From the NCBI GenBank assembly GCA_036374835.1, contig DASUTB010000096.1:1-28025 (forward strand): a stretch of 28,025 bases of DNA. Direction: 5' to 3'. The translations under genes were made by a program, and so were the position numbers. The notes under the pieces were generated by a model. It saw only the letters and a list, made by a program, of their open reading frames with translations. It was not told where the DNA came from and did not search any database. Shown here piece by piece: positions 14,026-22,730 of this stretch (positions are counted from its first letter, which is position 1; each line of letters starts with the position of its first letter). Source of the DNA: DASUTB01 sp036374835 (lineage in GTDB: Bacteria > Actinomycetota > Actinomycetes > Jiangellales > Jiangellaceae).

Positions 14026-17000
14026 TCATGGACTAACTTGCGCGCCGTCAGAGTGCACCGGGCAGGACGTTCTGGCCGGGCAGAATCCGCACCACGGATT
14101 CTCCTCGGCGGCGAAGCTCGCACCGGCCATGCCGTCCGCCGTCTCGGACAGCAGTGATTCGGCCCAGCCGGGGTCGTCGGCGTCGGCCAGCGGCAGCTGT
14201 AACTGGTCGCGCGCACTCCCGCGCGAATGGGCCTGAAGCTGCACCAGCGTCGCACCACCTGGGTCCCGGACTCCCCCGGTGAGCCGGTCGAACGCTCCGT
14301 GCTGTACGGCGAGCTGGTACGTGCCGAGCTGCGGATGCTGCGGCAGGTCCGCTTCGCGAACCTTGTTGGTGCCGGTCTTGAAGTCGATGACGACCGGGCG
14401 ACCCTGCCGATCCGCCTCGAGCCGGTCGACCCGTCCAACGACTCGCGCGCGCCCGATACGGACGTCGAAGTCCTCCTCGGCGGCAAGGAACGTGCGCGGG
14501 TTCGCCTCGATCCACCGTGCGAGCCGCTCGACCATCGCACGTACCCGGTCGTACTCGCGGCGGCTGACCCATCCGGAGCCGAAGTCCAACGCCGGCCAGC
14601 GCCGGTCGAGCTCGGCCACCAACTCGTCCACACCAGCGGAGCTCACCGCGGCGTACTCGGCAAGATCGTGCACCAGCGAGCCCACCCCCGCCCGGGCGAG
14701 GTCACCGTCCGTGGCTCCGCACGATTTGAGCATCCAGCGCAGCGCACACCGGTGATACTCCTCAACTTTGGACGGCGACACGCGGACCTCGTCATCCGGC
14801 CCGCGCAGTGGTTGATCGTCCGTCAGCTCGGGCAACCCGTACCACTGGTCTGGCGCAGCAGAGCCCACTCCGGCAGCGGCGAGCCGCGCGAGTTGCCGTG
14901 CCGCCCCACCGCGCCGCGCCGCCGGTGCGGACGGATCGCAGACAACCCGTCGCAGCTCGGCCACCAGGGACGGCAGATCGAGCCCTCTCGGGACGCGTTC
15001 GGTCGGCCGCTCACCGGTGCTCGCTCGGGAGCGGGCCGCGTCCGCATCCAGCGGATCCAGCTCGTCGAGGAATCGGGACGGCGCGCTCTCCTCGGCGTCG
15101 GACGCGGTGACGATCAGCCGGCGCCGCGCCCGCGTGATCGCCACATAGAACAGCCGGCGCTCCTCAGCGAGCCGTGCCGTGTGCCGCTCGACGGGCGAGT
15201 CGTTGCGTCCGGCGGCCAGATCGACCAGTGACTCCGTGCCGAGCAGCGTCCCTCGCATCCGCAGGTCCGGCCATACGCCCTCCTGCACACCGGCCACCGC
15301 AACGACGTCCCACTCCAGCCCCTTGGCCGCGTGCGCGGTCAGGAGCGCCACCGCCGGGCCCTCCGGAGCGCCGGCGCTGAGCGAGTCGGCCGGAATCTGC
15401 TGGCCGCGGAGGTGTTCCACGAAGCCCGCCGGCCCTTCACCCGGCAGCCGGTCGACGAACCGGGCGACGGTGTCGAACAGCGCCACAACGGCGTCGAGGT
15501 CTCGATCGGCCGCCGCGCCGGCCGAGCCGGCCCCGAGTGCGGCCCGCGACCACCGCTCGGCCAGGCCGGTGCGGGACCAGACCGCCCACAACACATCTTC
15601 AGCTGTCGCACCCGCCGCACCGGCGGCCTCCGACCCTGCGGCGAGCAGGTCCCCGACCCGCTGCGCCGGCGCGACGGCACGATCGTCCAGCATGGTCAGC
15701 TCGGCCGGGTTGCTGAGAGCCTCGACGAGCAGCTGCCCGGACGCTCTTCCCCCACCACCGGCCACCTCCTGACGACGCAGTTCCTGGCGCAGCCGCCGCA
15801 ACGCCAGCGGATCGGCGCCGCCCAACGGCCCGGTGACGAGCGAAAAGGCCAGCTCCGCGGTCAGCTCCCGGCGGCCGGTGGCCAGTTCAAGCACATCGAG
15901 CAGCGCCCGTACCGGAGGCTGATCGACCAGCGGCACCTCATCGCGCCGGATATTGACCGGCACACCGGCCGACGACAGACCACGGCGCAGCGTCGGCAGC
16001 GCGTGTGCCGATCGGACCAGTACGGCCATCTGCTGCCACGGCACGCCGTCGTTGAGATGGGCCGAGCGGAGCTCGCGCGCGATGAAGGCCGCCTCCTGGT
16101 TGGCGCTGGCGAGCACGTGCACGCTGGACCGGTCGCCCGGCCCCTCCAAGCCCGACGTGGCGGCACGCAACTGCCGGTGAGGTGACGCGCCGCCCAATCG
16201 CGCGGCTACTCTGCGCGATGCGTCGAGCAGCACCGCCCCGCCGCGCCGGGACACCGGCAGTGCCCGCACCTGCGCCGGCGACCCGTCCGCGGTGCGGAAT
16301 CGCTCCGGGAATCGCCGGATAACGTCCGGGTCGGCTCCACGGAAGCCGTAGATCGACTGATCGGGATCCCCGACGACGACGAGATCTCTCCCACCGCCTG
16401 CCAGCAGCGCCAGCAGTTCCTCCTGCGCGGGATCGGCGTCTTGATACTCGTCGACCACGACGAACGCGCGGTCCGAGCGCTCGGCCGCCAGCAACGTCGG
16501 ATCGCTGCGCAGCAGGTCCACCGCGGTGCGCACGAGTTCGGCCGGATCGTACGCCGGTGGCTGGCGCAGTGCTGTGACGCCGGCATACTGGGACGCGAAT
16601 CGCGCCACCGCGACCCAGTCGTCCCGGCCGGCGCGCCGTCCGAGCGCGGCGAGATCGTCCGGCGACAGGCCGCGCTCGATGGACCGCATCAGGAGGTCGC
16701 GCAGTTCCTCAGCGAATCCGCGGGTGGGCAATGCCGGACGCAGGAACTCGGGCCAGTAGTCGACGCCGAGTTCCTCGAGCTCACCGCGCAGTAGATCGCG
16801 GATCAGCAGATCTTGCTCCGCGCCGCTGAGCAGGCGCGGCTGGGGCAGGCCGTCCCGTACCGCCTCCCGCCGCAACAGGCCGAACGCGTACGAATGGAAC
16901 GTCCGGGCCAACGGCTCGCGCACCGTCCGCCCGAGCCGGACCGCGATGCGGTCGCGCAACTCGGCGGCGGCACGCCGGCTGAACGTGAGGACGAGCACCC

Positions 17001-17208
17001 GTTCGGGATCCAGTCCGTCGCGATCGACGCGATCGACAACGGCTTCCACCAGTGTGGTCGTCTTGCCGGTTCCCGGGCCTGCGAGAACGAGCAGCGGCCC
17101 ACCCCGGTGCTCGACAACGCGGCGCTGGTCGGCGTCGAGTTCCGGCGCAGGTGCGGCCGGTCGGTCGGCACGGACCAGGCGCAGATCCACGTCAGCCACG
17201 TCAGCCAT
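14026..17208 (-). CDS. adnA: AdnA: helicase-nuclease subunit with Fe-S cluster nuclease domain
   Basis: This 1060-residue protein is the AdnAB partner. The motor has motif I GPGTGKT (44-50), TFSRRAAAEL, VVDEYQDADPAQ, GDPDQSIYGFRGAD, TAHAAKGLEWDVV and YVAITRARR, so both subunits retain motor motifs. The nuclease domain has SLVHDL, GRVDRLE and IDFKTG (Asp942, Lys944). It is framed by four cysteines (821 and 1040, 1043, 1049; CGFCPARTSC) typical of the Fe-S-stabilised AddB/AdnA nuclease fold. ATG at 17208 follows GGTGAG at a reasonable distance, and upstream in-frame ATGs at 17217 and 17259 are less likely. It is transcribed before adnB. AdnAB acts in resection for homologous recombination or single-strand annealing in mycobacteria. 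Confidence 0.93.
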   Translation of the reverse strand: MADVADVDLRLVRADRPAAPAPELDADQRRVVEHRGGPLLVLAGPGTGKTTTLVEAVVDRVDRDGLDPERVLVLTFSRRAAAELRDRIAVRLGRTVREPLARTFHSYAFGLLRREAVRDGLPQPRLLSGAEQDLLIRDLLRGELEELGVDYWPEFLRPALPTRGFAEELRDLLMRSIERGLSPDDLAALGRRAGRDDWVAVARFASQYAGVTALRQPPAYDPAELVRTAVDLLRSDPTLLAAERSDRAFVVVDEYQDADPAQEELLALLAGGGRDLVVVGDPDQSIYGFRGADPDVIRRFPERFRTADGSPAQVRALPVSRRGGAVLLDASRRVAARLGGASPHRQLRAATSGLEGPGDRSSVHVLASANQEAAFIARELRSAHLNDGVPWQQMAVLVRSAHALPTLRRGLSSAGVPVNIRRDEVPLVDQPPVRALLDVLELATGRRELTAELAFSLVTGPLGGADPLALRRLRQELRRQEVAGGGGRASGQLLVEALSNPAELTMLDDRAVAPAQRVGDLLAAGSEAAGAAGATAEDVLWAVWSRTGLAERWSRAALGAGSAGAAADRDLDAVVALFDTVARFVDRLPGEGPAGFVEHLRGQQIPADSLSAGAPEGPAVALLTAHAAKGLEWDVVAVAGVQEGVWPDLRMRGTLLGTESLVDLAAGRNDSPVERHTARLAEERRLFYVAITRARRRLIVTASDAEESAPSRFLDELDPLDADAARSRASTGERPTERVPRGLDLPSLVAELRRVVCDPSAPAARRGGAARQLARLAAAGVGSAAPDQWYGLPELTDDQPLRGPDDEVRVSPSKVEEYHRCALRWMLKSCGATDGDLARAGVGSLVHDLAEYAAVSSAGVDELVAELDRRWPALDFGSGWVSRREYDRVRAMVERLARWIEANPRTFLAAEEDFDVRIGRARVVGRVDRLEADRQGRPVVIDFKTGTNKVREADLPQHPQLGTYQLAVQHGAFDRLTGGVRDPGGATLVQLQAHSRGSARDQLQLPLADADDPGWAESLLSETADGMAGASFAAEENPWCGFCPARTSCPVHSDGAQVSP

Positions 17209-17328
17209 GACCCACATCTCACCACGCGCCACTGACATTGGCGGCCAGTCGCCACACACGGATCGACCTTTGCGCGGCGTCTCCCACCGATACTCGTTCT
17301 ACAGGCGTGGTTCGGCCGAGGCGTGCCA

Positions 17329-17345
17329 CGTTTACGTGATCATTC
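17329..17345 (-). repeat. Stop-codon repeat at the end of the alkyltransferase-like gene
   Basis: On the reverse strand this reads GAATGATCACGTAAACG and includes the gene's last Glu codon and TGA stop. Its first 15 nt are identical to 24064-24078. CACGT-TT-ACGTG around 17327-17338 could form a small hairpin. Confidence 0.6.
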
Positions 17346-17654
17346 TGGAGGCGGCGTCCAGGCGGCGAGGCGCATGTCGACGCGCGTGCCGTCCGCGGTC
17401 ATGGGTGTGCCTTCGGCAGCCAGCTCGCGCCGCGCCGCGACGGCGTTCGTGCGTGGAACGGAGCCGGCCGCCGTCACGACCCTCCACCAGGGCACACCGC
17501 CTCCGTGGCCGGCCATGACGGCTCCAACCGTGCGCGGGCCACCGCGCGCGAGCTCATCCGCGATGATCTCGGCAATCGCTCCGTATGCCATAACCCGCCC
17601 GGAAGGGATGCGCTCCACAAGACTCAGTACGGCTTCGACATATTCGTCGTCCAC
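17340..17654 (-). CDS. Alkyltransferase-like DNA-binding protein (MGMT fold, no active-site Cys)
   Basis: This 104-residue protein has the MGMT DNA-binding fold: the IPSGRVMAYGAIAEII helix-turn-helix region and GGPRTVGAVMAGHGG. The active-site motif PCHR is replaced by PWWR, so the alkyl-accepting Cys is a Trp. That identifies the alkyltransferase-like (ATL) class, which binds O6-alkylguanine without repairing it and hands the lesion to nucleotide excision repair. GTG at 17654 is chosen because CAGGAT (17661-17666) is 6 nt upstream. A TTG at 17678 would extend it by 8 residues. It lies upstream of adnA on the same strand, separated by 131 nt and a stop-codon repeat. The location corresponds to Rv3204, annotated as a methyltransferase. 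Confidence 0.85.
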   Translation of the reverse strand: MDDEYVEAVLSLVERIPSGRVMAYGAIAEIIADELARGGPRTVGAVMAGHGGGVPWWRVVTAAGSVPRTNAVAARRELAAEGTPMTADGTRVDMRLAAWTPPPE

Positions 17655-17729
17655 GCGACTATCCTGCCTGTGCGGCAAATATGCCGGGTACTCCTAGGTC
17701 GAGCATGCGGACATGGAACGATCGAATAG

Positions 17730-20294
17730 ATGACCGAACCCGCGCCGGGCGACGCTCCGGCCGAGCACGCGCTCTCGACAGACGAGAGTGCGTCCGACGA
17801 GGGCGGCGATGATCGCAGCACGCCGCCCCCGTTGTGGCGCCCGGGTCTTGCCCGAAGGCTCGGGAAGATGGTGCCTTCGGGTGCCGACCAGGCGACCGAA
17901 CGGGCCGTTGCCGCACCGGACGTGAGCGAAGCCGCCACGGATATCCCGGTCGACGAACCGCCATTGCCGAAACGAACCAGACGGCCGATCGACGGGCTTC
18001 GGCTGGTGATGTGGCTGGGCATCAGCGTCGGGATCGTCATCCTCTCCGGCCTTGCCGACGCCAGCTTCTGGGGGTTGCACAGCGACTTGCGCGAGCTCGG
18101 TGAACGCATCCCATCTGCGCTGATCGGTCTGCTGCGCTTTCTGTCCGACCTGGCCGCCATCGCGATCCCGCCGACACTCGCGGTGATCCTGATGCTCCGC
18201 GGGCGCGTCCGCACCACGATCGAGATGCTCGTGGCCGCCGCGATCGCGGCGGTGCTGGCCGCTGGGCTCGGTGCCTTGATCCGACGGCTCGAACCGGCGC
18301 CGCTGGAGCAGGCGTTCGACCCGATAGCCTCGGAGATGGCCCAGGCGGTCCCGGTCTATCCGGCGCTTCTGGTCGCCATCGTCACCGTCATATCGCGGCT
18401 GGACATGCGGCGCATCAACCTGGTCGCGATCTTCGCCATCGTCGGCGCGTTCGCGGTCGGTCTGCTCGAGGGCGAGGCCACCATCGCCGGGACGCTCGTT
18501 GCGGTCACGATCGGCCGGACCGTCGGCATCGCGGTGCGTATGGTCAGCGGGCGACCGTCCGTCGCTCCCGGCGGCAGGCACGTGGCCGGCATCCTCAAAC
18601 GGCACGGCCATGGGGTGACGAGCGTGCGTTCGGATCCGGTCGACGAGCACCGCCGCTACGTGGTCGAGACGACCAACGGCACGCTCGGCGTCATGGTGCT
18701 CGATCGGGACAATGAGGGCGCGGGTTTGATCGGCCGCGTGATCGACCGGCTGCGCACCCGCGAAGAGGTGCTGCCGCGGCAGGCTTCCACCATGCGCCGG
18801 GCGATCGACCAGATGACCCTGCTGTCGCTCGCGGTGAATCAAGCCGGCGGACGCACCCCCCGGCTGCATAACGTGCTGCGGCTCGGGACGGACGCCGCCC
18901 TGATCGTTCAGGACCATATCCCGGGACGGCCGATCGCCAAGCTCTCGCCGGCCGACGTCACCGACGAGACGCTCCGCGACCTGTGGAAACAGCTCGGGCA
19001 GCTGCGCCGGAACCAGGTGGCGCACCGCCGGCTCTCCGGCCGCACCATCCTGGTCGACGACGACGGACGGGTGTGGCTGCTGCGCCCATCCGGCGGTGAG
19101 GTCGCCGCGCCGGATCTCGCGCTGCGCACCGACCTGGCCCAGGCCCTCGTCGCGGTAGCGCTGGTCGTCGGCCCGGAGCGGGCGACCGAGACCGCCATCG
19201 AGGAACTCGGCGCAACGGTGGTGGCATCCGCGCTTCCGCTGCTCCAGCCGGTAGCGCTCGCGCGGGCCACACGGCTCCGGCTGCGCGAGGACCGCAAGCT
19301 GCTCGGCGCGCTGCGCGACAGCATCGTCGGCGCAGTCGGCTGGGAGCCGGACGAGACCATCCGGGTCGAGCGGATCCGTCCCCTGTCCCTTGTCACCGGA
19401 CTCGGCGCGCTCGCGGCCGTGTATCTCGTCGGAACCCAGCTCACCGACGTCGGCGAGATCATTGCCGTGCTCTCCGACGCGAGCTGGGCCTGGCTCGGCG
19501 TGGCATTCGCGGCGATGGCGCTGCAGTATGTCGGCGCGGCGTATGCGCTGCTCGGGTTCGTTCCCGAACGGGTCAAATTCAGCCATGCGCTCGGTTCACA
19601 GGTATCGCTGGGTTTCGTCCGATTGATCAGCCCGGCGACCGTCGGCATCTCGGCGATCAACCTGCGTCTACTTACCAAAGCCGGCATCCCCGGACCGCTC
19701 GCGGCGGCGAGCATCGGGGCGAATCAGATCGGCGCGGTCGGTGTCACCCTGCCGCTGATCGCCGTGCTCGGTGTGGTCAGCGGCCGCTCGGCGACGGTCG
19801 GACTCACACCGTCGTCCACCGCATTGATCGTCGGTGGCGCGATCGTCGCGGCCGCGGTGGTGCTCGTCTTGATTCCACCGATCCGCAAGCGCGCCCGGGC
19901 GATCTGGAACGAGTTCACCCAGCGCGGTCTGCCGCGACTGCTCGACGTGCTCGGCCAACCGAAAAAGCTCATCGAGGCCATCGGCGGCATCCTGCTGCAG
20001 ACGCTGTCACTCGTGATGTGCTTCTACGCATGCGTCAGGGCGCTCGGAGGCGACCCGAGTTTCGCCGCGCTCGCGGTGGTGCAGATGGTCGGTAACGCGG
20101 TGGGCATGGCCGTTCCGACACCGGGTGGCCTCGGTGCCGTCGAGGCTGCGCTGACCGCCGGTATCTCGACGATCGGCGTCAGCGCCGCCGTCGCGGTGCC
20201 GTCGGTACTGCTGTTCCGCATCGTCTCGTTCTGGCTGCCGATCCTGCCCGGCTGGATCCTGTGGACGCAGTTGCAGCGCCGCAACATCCTCTGA
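17730..20294 (+). CDS. Large membrane protein: N-terminal TM bundle, kinase-like domain, C-terminal LPG-synthase-type flippase region
   Basis: This is an 854-residue protein. Residues 1-85 are acidic, Pro-rich and probably disordered. About 88-285 hold five or six hydrophobic helices. About 290-545 resemble an AarF/aminoglycoside-kinase-like fold, but the catalytic loop reads AHRRLSGRTILVDDDG and the expected metal-binding DFG/DFD reads LLRPSGG, so catalysis is doubtful. About 560-850 match the UPF0104/lysylphosphatidylglycerol-synthase transmembrane family, including the conserved PTPGGLGAVEAAL motif. Such regions flip or handle lipids. The combination suggests a lipid transporter with a pseudokinase sensor, which is inference. 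The ATG has no good Shine-Dalgarno, but AACGAT lies 7 nt upstream. It converges on moeZ. Confidence 0.82.
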   Translation: MTEPAPGDAPAEHALSTDESASDEGGDDRSTPPPLWRPGLARRLGKMVPSGADQATERAVAAPDVSEAATDIPVDEPPLPKRTRRPIDGLRLVMWLGISVGIVILSGLADASFWGLHSDLRELGERIPSALIGLLRFLSDLAAIAIPPTLAVILMLRGRVRTTIEMLVAAAIAAVLAAGLGALIRRLEPAPLEQAFDPIASEMAQAVPVYPALLVAIVTVISRLDMRRINLVAIFAIVGAFAVGLLEGEATIAGTLVAVTIGRTVGIAVRMVSGRPSVAPGGRHVAGILKRHGHGVTSVRSDPVDEHRRYVVETTNGTLGVMVLDRDNEGAGLIGRVIDRLRTREEVLPRQASTMRRAIDQMTLLSLAVNQAGGRTPRLHNVLRLGTDAALIVQDHIPGRPIAKLSPADVTDETLRDLWKQLGQLRRNQVAHRRLSGRTILVDDDGRVWLLRPSGGEVAAPDLALRTDLAQALVAVALVVGPERATETAIEELGATVVASALPLLQPVALARATRLRLREDRKLLGALRDSIVGAVGWEPDETIRVERIRPLSLVTGLGALAAVYLVGTQLTDVGEIIAVLSDASWAWLGVAFAAMALQYVGAAYALLGFVPERVKFSHALGSQVSLGFVRLISPATVGISAINLRLLTKAGIPGPLAAASIGANQIGAVGVTLPLIAVLGVVSGRSATVGLTPSSTALIVGGAIVAAAVVLVLIPPIRKRARAIWNEFTQRGLPRLLDVLGQPKKLIEAIGGILLQTLSLVMCFYACVRALGGDPSFAALAVVQMVGNAVGMAVPTPGGLGAVEAALTAGISTIGVSAAVAVPSVLLFRIVSFWLPILPGWILWTQLQRRNIL

Positions 20295-20312
20295 TTGATC
20301 ACGTTCGGCATG

Positions 20313-20360
20313 CGTCACGTAGCTTCACAAGGCATGCATACCTGGTGAAGCTACGTGACG
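20313..20360. terminator. Bidirectional hairpin between the membrane-protein gene and moeZ
   Basis: CGTCACGTAGCTTCAC (20313-20328) and GTGAAGCTACGTGACG (20345-20360) form a perfect 16-bp stem with a 16-nt loop. CTGGTGAAGCTA occurs at 20343 and again at 20363, and GGCATGC flanks the left arm twice. No strong T-tract is present, as is common in actinobacterial terminators. Confidence 0.75.
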
Positions 20361-20370
20361 GCTGGTGAAG

Positions 20371-21561
20371 CTAGTAGGACGGCTGAGACGGGTCGATCTG
20401 GCGCACCCACGCGCTCACGCCGCCACCCACATGGACCGCGTCGGAGTAGCCCGCACCTTTGACCACGGCCAGTGCCTCGGCCGAGCGGCCGCCGGACTTG
20501 CAGTGCAGCACGACCTGCTTGTCCGAGGGCAGCTTCTCCAGCGCCTCGCCGGTCAAGAACTCGCCCTTGGGGATGAGCACGGCACCCGGAATGCGGTTGA
20601 TCTCGTACTCGTTCGGCTCCCGGACGTCCACCAGGAGGAAGTCCCGCTCCCCGGCCTCGCGCTCACGCAGCCACTCGTCGAGCACGGTCACCGTGATCGT
20701 GGAATCAACAGCAGCGTCCGCCGCCTCTTCGCTGATCGCGCCGCAGAACGCCTCGTAGTCGATCAGCTCGGTGATCGTGGCGTTCTTGCCGCAGATCGCG
20801 CACTCGGGGTCCTTGCGGACGCGCACCGACCGGTACGACATCTCCAGCGCGTCGTACACCATGAGCCGTCCCAGCAGCGGTTCGCCGGTACCGGTGATCA
20901 GCTTGATCGCCTCGGTCACCTGGACGGAGCCGACGGACGCGCACAGCACACCCAGCACACCGCCTTCGGCACAGGACGGCACCATGCCCGGTGGCGGCGG
21001 CTCGGGATAGAGGCAGCGGTAGCACGGGCCGTTCTCAGCCCAGAAGACGCTGGCCTGCCCGTCGAAGCGGTAGATCGAACCCCATACGTAGGGCTTGCCC
21101 AGCAGCACGGCGGCGTCGTTGACCATGTAGCGGGTCGCGAAGTTGTCCGTCCCGTCGACGATGAGGTCGTACTCGCCGAAGATGTCGAGCACGTTGTCGT
21201 TGTCGAGCCGCTCGTTGTGCACGACGACGTTGACGTACGGGTTGATCTCGGCGATGCTCTCCTTCGCGGACTCGGCCTTCGGGCGATCGACGTCGGACTG
21301 GCCGTGAATGATCTGCCGCTGCAGGTTCGACTCGTCCACGACGTCGAAGTCGATGATGCCGAGCGTGCCGACGCCGGCTGCCGCGAGATACATCAGCGCC
21401 GGCGAACCCAGGCCGCCGGCTCCGATCACCAGCACCCGCGCGTTCTTGAGCCGCTTCTGCCCGTCCATGCCCACATCGGGGATGATCAGGTGGCGCGAGT
21501 AGCGGCGCACCTCGTCGACTGTCAGTTCGTCAGCCGGCTCGACCAGGGGTGGCAACGACAC
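20371..21561 (-). CDS. moeZ: MoeZ: adenylyltransferase/sulfurtransferase (ThiF-rhodanese fusion)
   Basis: This 396-residue two-domain enzyme adenylates and thiocarboxylates C-terminal Gly-Gly sulfur carrier proteins. Actinobacterial MoeZ serves carriers such as CysO, ThiS and MoaD. The E1-like domain (about 20-250) shows VLVIGAGGLGSPAL, the DFDVVDESNLQRQ ATP-binding loop, DGTDNFATRY and zinc ligands CYRC plus CAIC. The rhodanese domain (about 290-396) has active-site loop HCKSGGRS with Cys354. GAGGAG lies 7 nt before the GTG at 21561. A SigR/SigH-type promoter lies upstream, which agrees with a role in cysteine and thiol supply under oxidative stress. It matches the mycobacterial moeB1/moeZ position. 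Confidence 0.94.
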   Translation of the reverse strand: MSLPPLVEPADELTVDEVRRYSRHLIIPDVGMDGQKRLKNARVLVIGAGGLGSPALMYLAAAGVGTLGIIDFDVVDESNLQRQIIHGQSDVDRPKAESAKESIAEINPYVNVVVHNERLDNDNVLDIFGEYDLIVDGTDNFATRYMVNDAAVLLGKPYVWGSIYRFDGQASVFWAENGPCYRCLYPEPPPPGMVPSCAEGGVLGVLCASVGSVQVTEAIKLITGTGEPLLGRLMVYDALEMSYRSVRVRKDPECAICGKNATITELIDYEAFCGAISEEAADAAVDSTITVTVLDEWLREREAGERDFLLVDVREPNEYEINRIPGAVLIPKGEFLTGEALEKLPSDKQVVLHCKSGGRSAEALAVVKGAGYSDAVHVGGGVSAWVRQIDPSQPSY

Positions 21562-21653
21562 GGTGGTTCTCCTCGTCGCACCGTCCCACCGACAACGACC
21601 GCTGTCGGGTTCGGTGGGGCGATTGTCTCGTCATCGCAGGTTCCTATCGGCCC

Positions 21654-21679
21654 AACGGTGCCACGACGCTGTGCATTCC
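21654..21679 (-). promoter_or_regulatory. SigR/SigH-type promoter of moeZ
   Basis: On the reverse strand GGAAT (21679-21675), exactly 18 nt, then GTT (21656-21654), about 92 nt before the GTG start. It matches the thiol-stress consensus perfectly. The rest of the 205-nt gap between the hydrolase and moeZ holds small dyads (CCGACA/TGTCGG near 21590-21608, GAGAC/GTCTC near 21700-21715) of unknown role. Confidence 0.72.
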
Positions 21680-21766
21680 CACCGCCTCCGTCCGATTGGC
21701 GAGACAGCCGTCTCACAGTGAGGTCGGCGTTGGCCGGCCGTTGACCGAGAACGACAGTTGATGCGC

Positions 21767-22639
21767 CTACTGCTGTTCGACCGCGTGCTCGCGGATCAGC
21801 TCGGCGACCTCGGCCGGGCGCTCGAGCATGGCGACATGACCTGTCGTAGGGAACATGACCAACTGCGCCGCCGGCGCGAGGCGGCGCCAGCGCCGTCCGG
21901 TCGCGGCACCCACGAGAACGTCCCGGCCACCGAGAATGACCAGCAGCGGGCACGAGATCGACGCGGCGTCCGCCCAGGCGGACCACCAGCGAAACCGGGC
22001 GTGGCGTCCGACCAGGGAGCGAAGGGCCTGCACGAACGCGGAATTCGCATACGCCTGCTCCATCCGCCGCTCCCGCTCGGCGACGGCCATCTTGAGGCCG
22101 TCGGCGTCCAGCCGGTCCGGATCGCCGTACATCATGCGGAGCAGCCGGCGCACTTGATCCTCAGGCGGCACGCTGTTGATCCGACCCATCAGTCGGGGCC
22201 CAAGGCCCGGCACGGCGAGCGCTGTCATTGCCGCCGCTCCGCGCGGCACCCTGACCTGCGGCATCGCCGGCGAGATGAGCGTCAACGTGCGGACAAGGTC
22301 GGGACGCCGGGCGGCAACGGTCACCATCGCCAGAGCGCCCATCGAGTTCGCGGTGACGTGGACCGGCTCGCCGAATCTTTCGAGAAAGGACGTCAGAACG
22401 TCGATATAGGCGCCGATCGACTGTTTGGCCGGCGGCGATTCCCCGAATCCGGGCAGATCGAGCGCCCACTGGTCGAGCTCGCCGTCCATCTCGTGCATCA
22501 GCGGCACCCAGTTCAGTGACGACCCGCCGAGCCCGTGCACGTACACCATCGTCGGCGCACCGTCGGCCACAGCGTGCCGCACGTAGACATCCGTTCCCGC
22601 GAGCCCGACCGTCTCGCCGGGCCAGAGTTCAACATCCAT
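21767..22639 (-). CDS. Alpha/beta hydrolase
   Basis: This 290-residue cytoplasmic alpha/beta-hydrolase-fold protein has oxyanion-hole motif YVHGLGGSSLNW, nucleophile elbow ANSMG, acid loop LVILGGRDVLVG and catalytic His in FPTTGHVAM. The elbow departs from the common GxSxG by having Ala-Asn-Ser-Met-Gly. The substrate is unknown; esterase or lactonase activity is possible. The start is ATG at 22639, because TACGCT (22646-22651) is 6 nt upstream, which suits a leaderless mRNA. The longer in-frame extension overlaps the divergent small gene. It precedes moeZ on the same strand but is separated by 205 nt with an independent promoter. Confidence 0.88.
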   Translation of the reverse strand: MDVELWPGETVGLAGTDVYVRHAVADGAPTMVYVHGLGGSSLNWVPLMHEMDGELDQWALDLPGFGESPPAKQSIGAYIDVLTSFLERFGEPVHVTANSMGALAMVTVAARRPDLVRTLTLISPAMPQVRVPRGAAAMTALAVPGLGPRLMGRINSVPPEDQVRRLLRMMYGDPDRLDADGLKMAVAERERRMEQAYANSAFVQALRSLVGRHARFRWWSAWADAASISCPLLVILGGRDVLVGAATGRRWRRLAPAAQLVMFPTTGHVAMLERPAEVAELIREHAVEQQ

Positions 22640-22730
22640 TGCACGAGCGTATTCGCGCCGGGTCGGCGATGTCGTTCCGGGCAGACTAGGCTCTAAGGGA
22701 CTGACCGACACCCGCGCAGGGAGGTGGCGA

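Noticed and set aside
14022..14633. N-terminal extension of adnB by about 204 residues
   Set aside because: It overlaps the functional nuclease domain of adnA in another frame and shows no domain. ATG 14021 fits the family N-terminus and the tight operon.
17694..19586. A 630-residue open frame on the reverse strand opposite the large membrane-protein gene
   Set aside because: Its composition is an Arg/His/Gln/Asp-rich low-complexity string with no motif, and the plus-strand gene there has clear membrane helices and family motifs. It is a GC-rich shadow frame.
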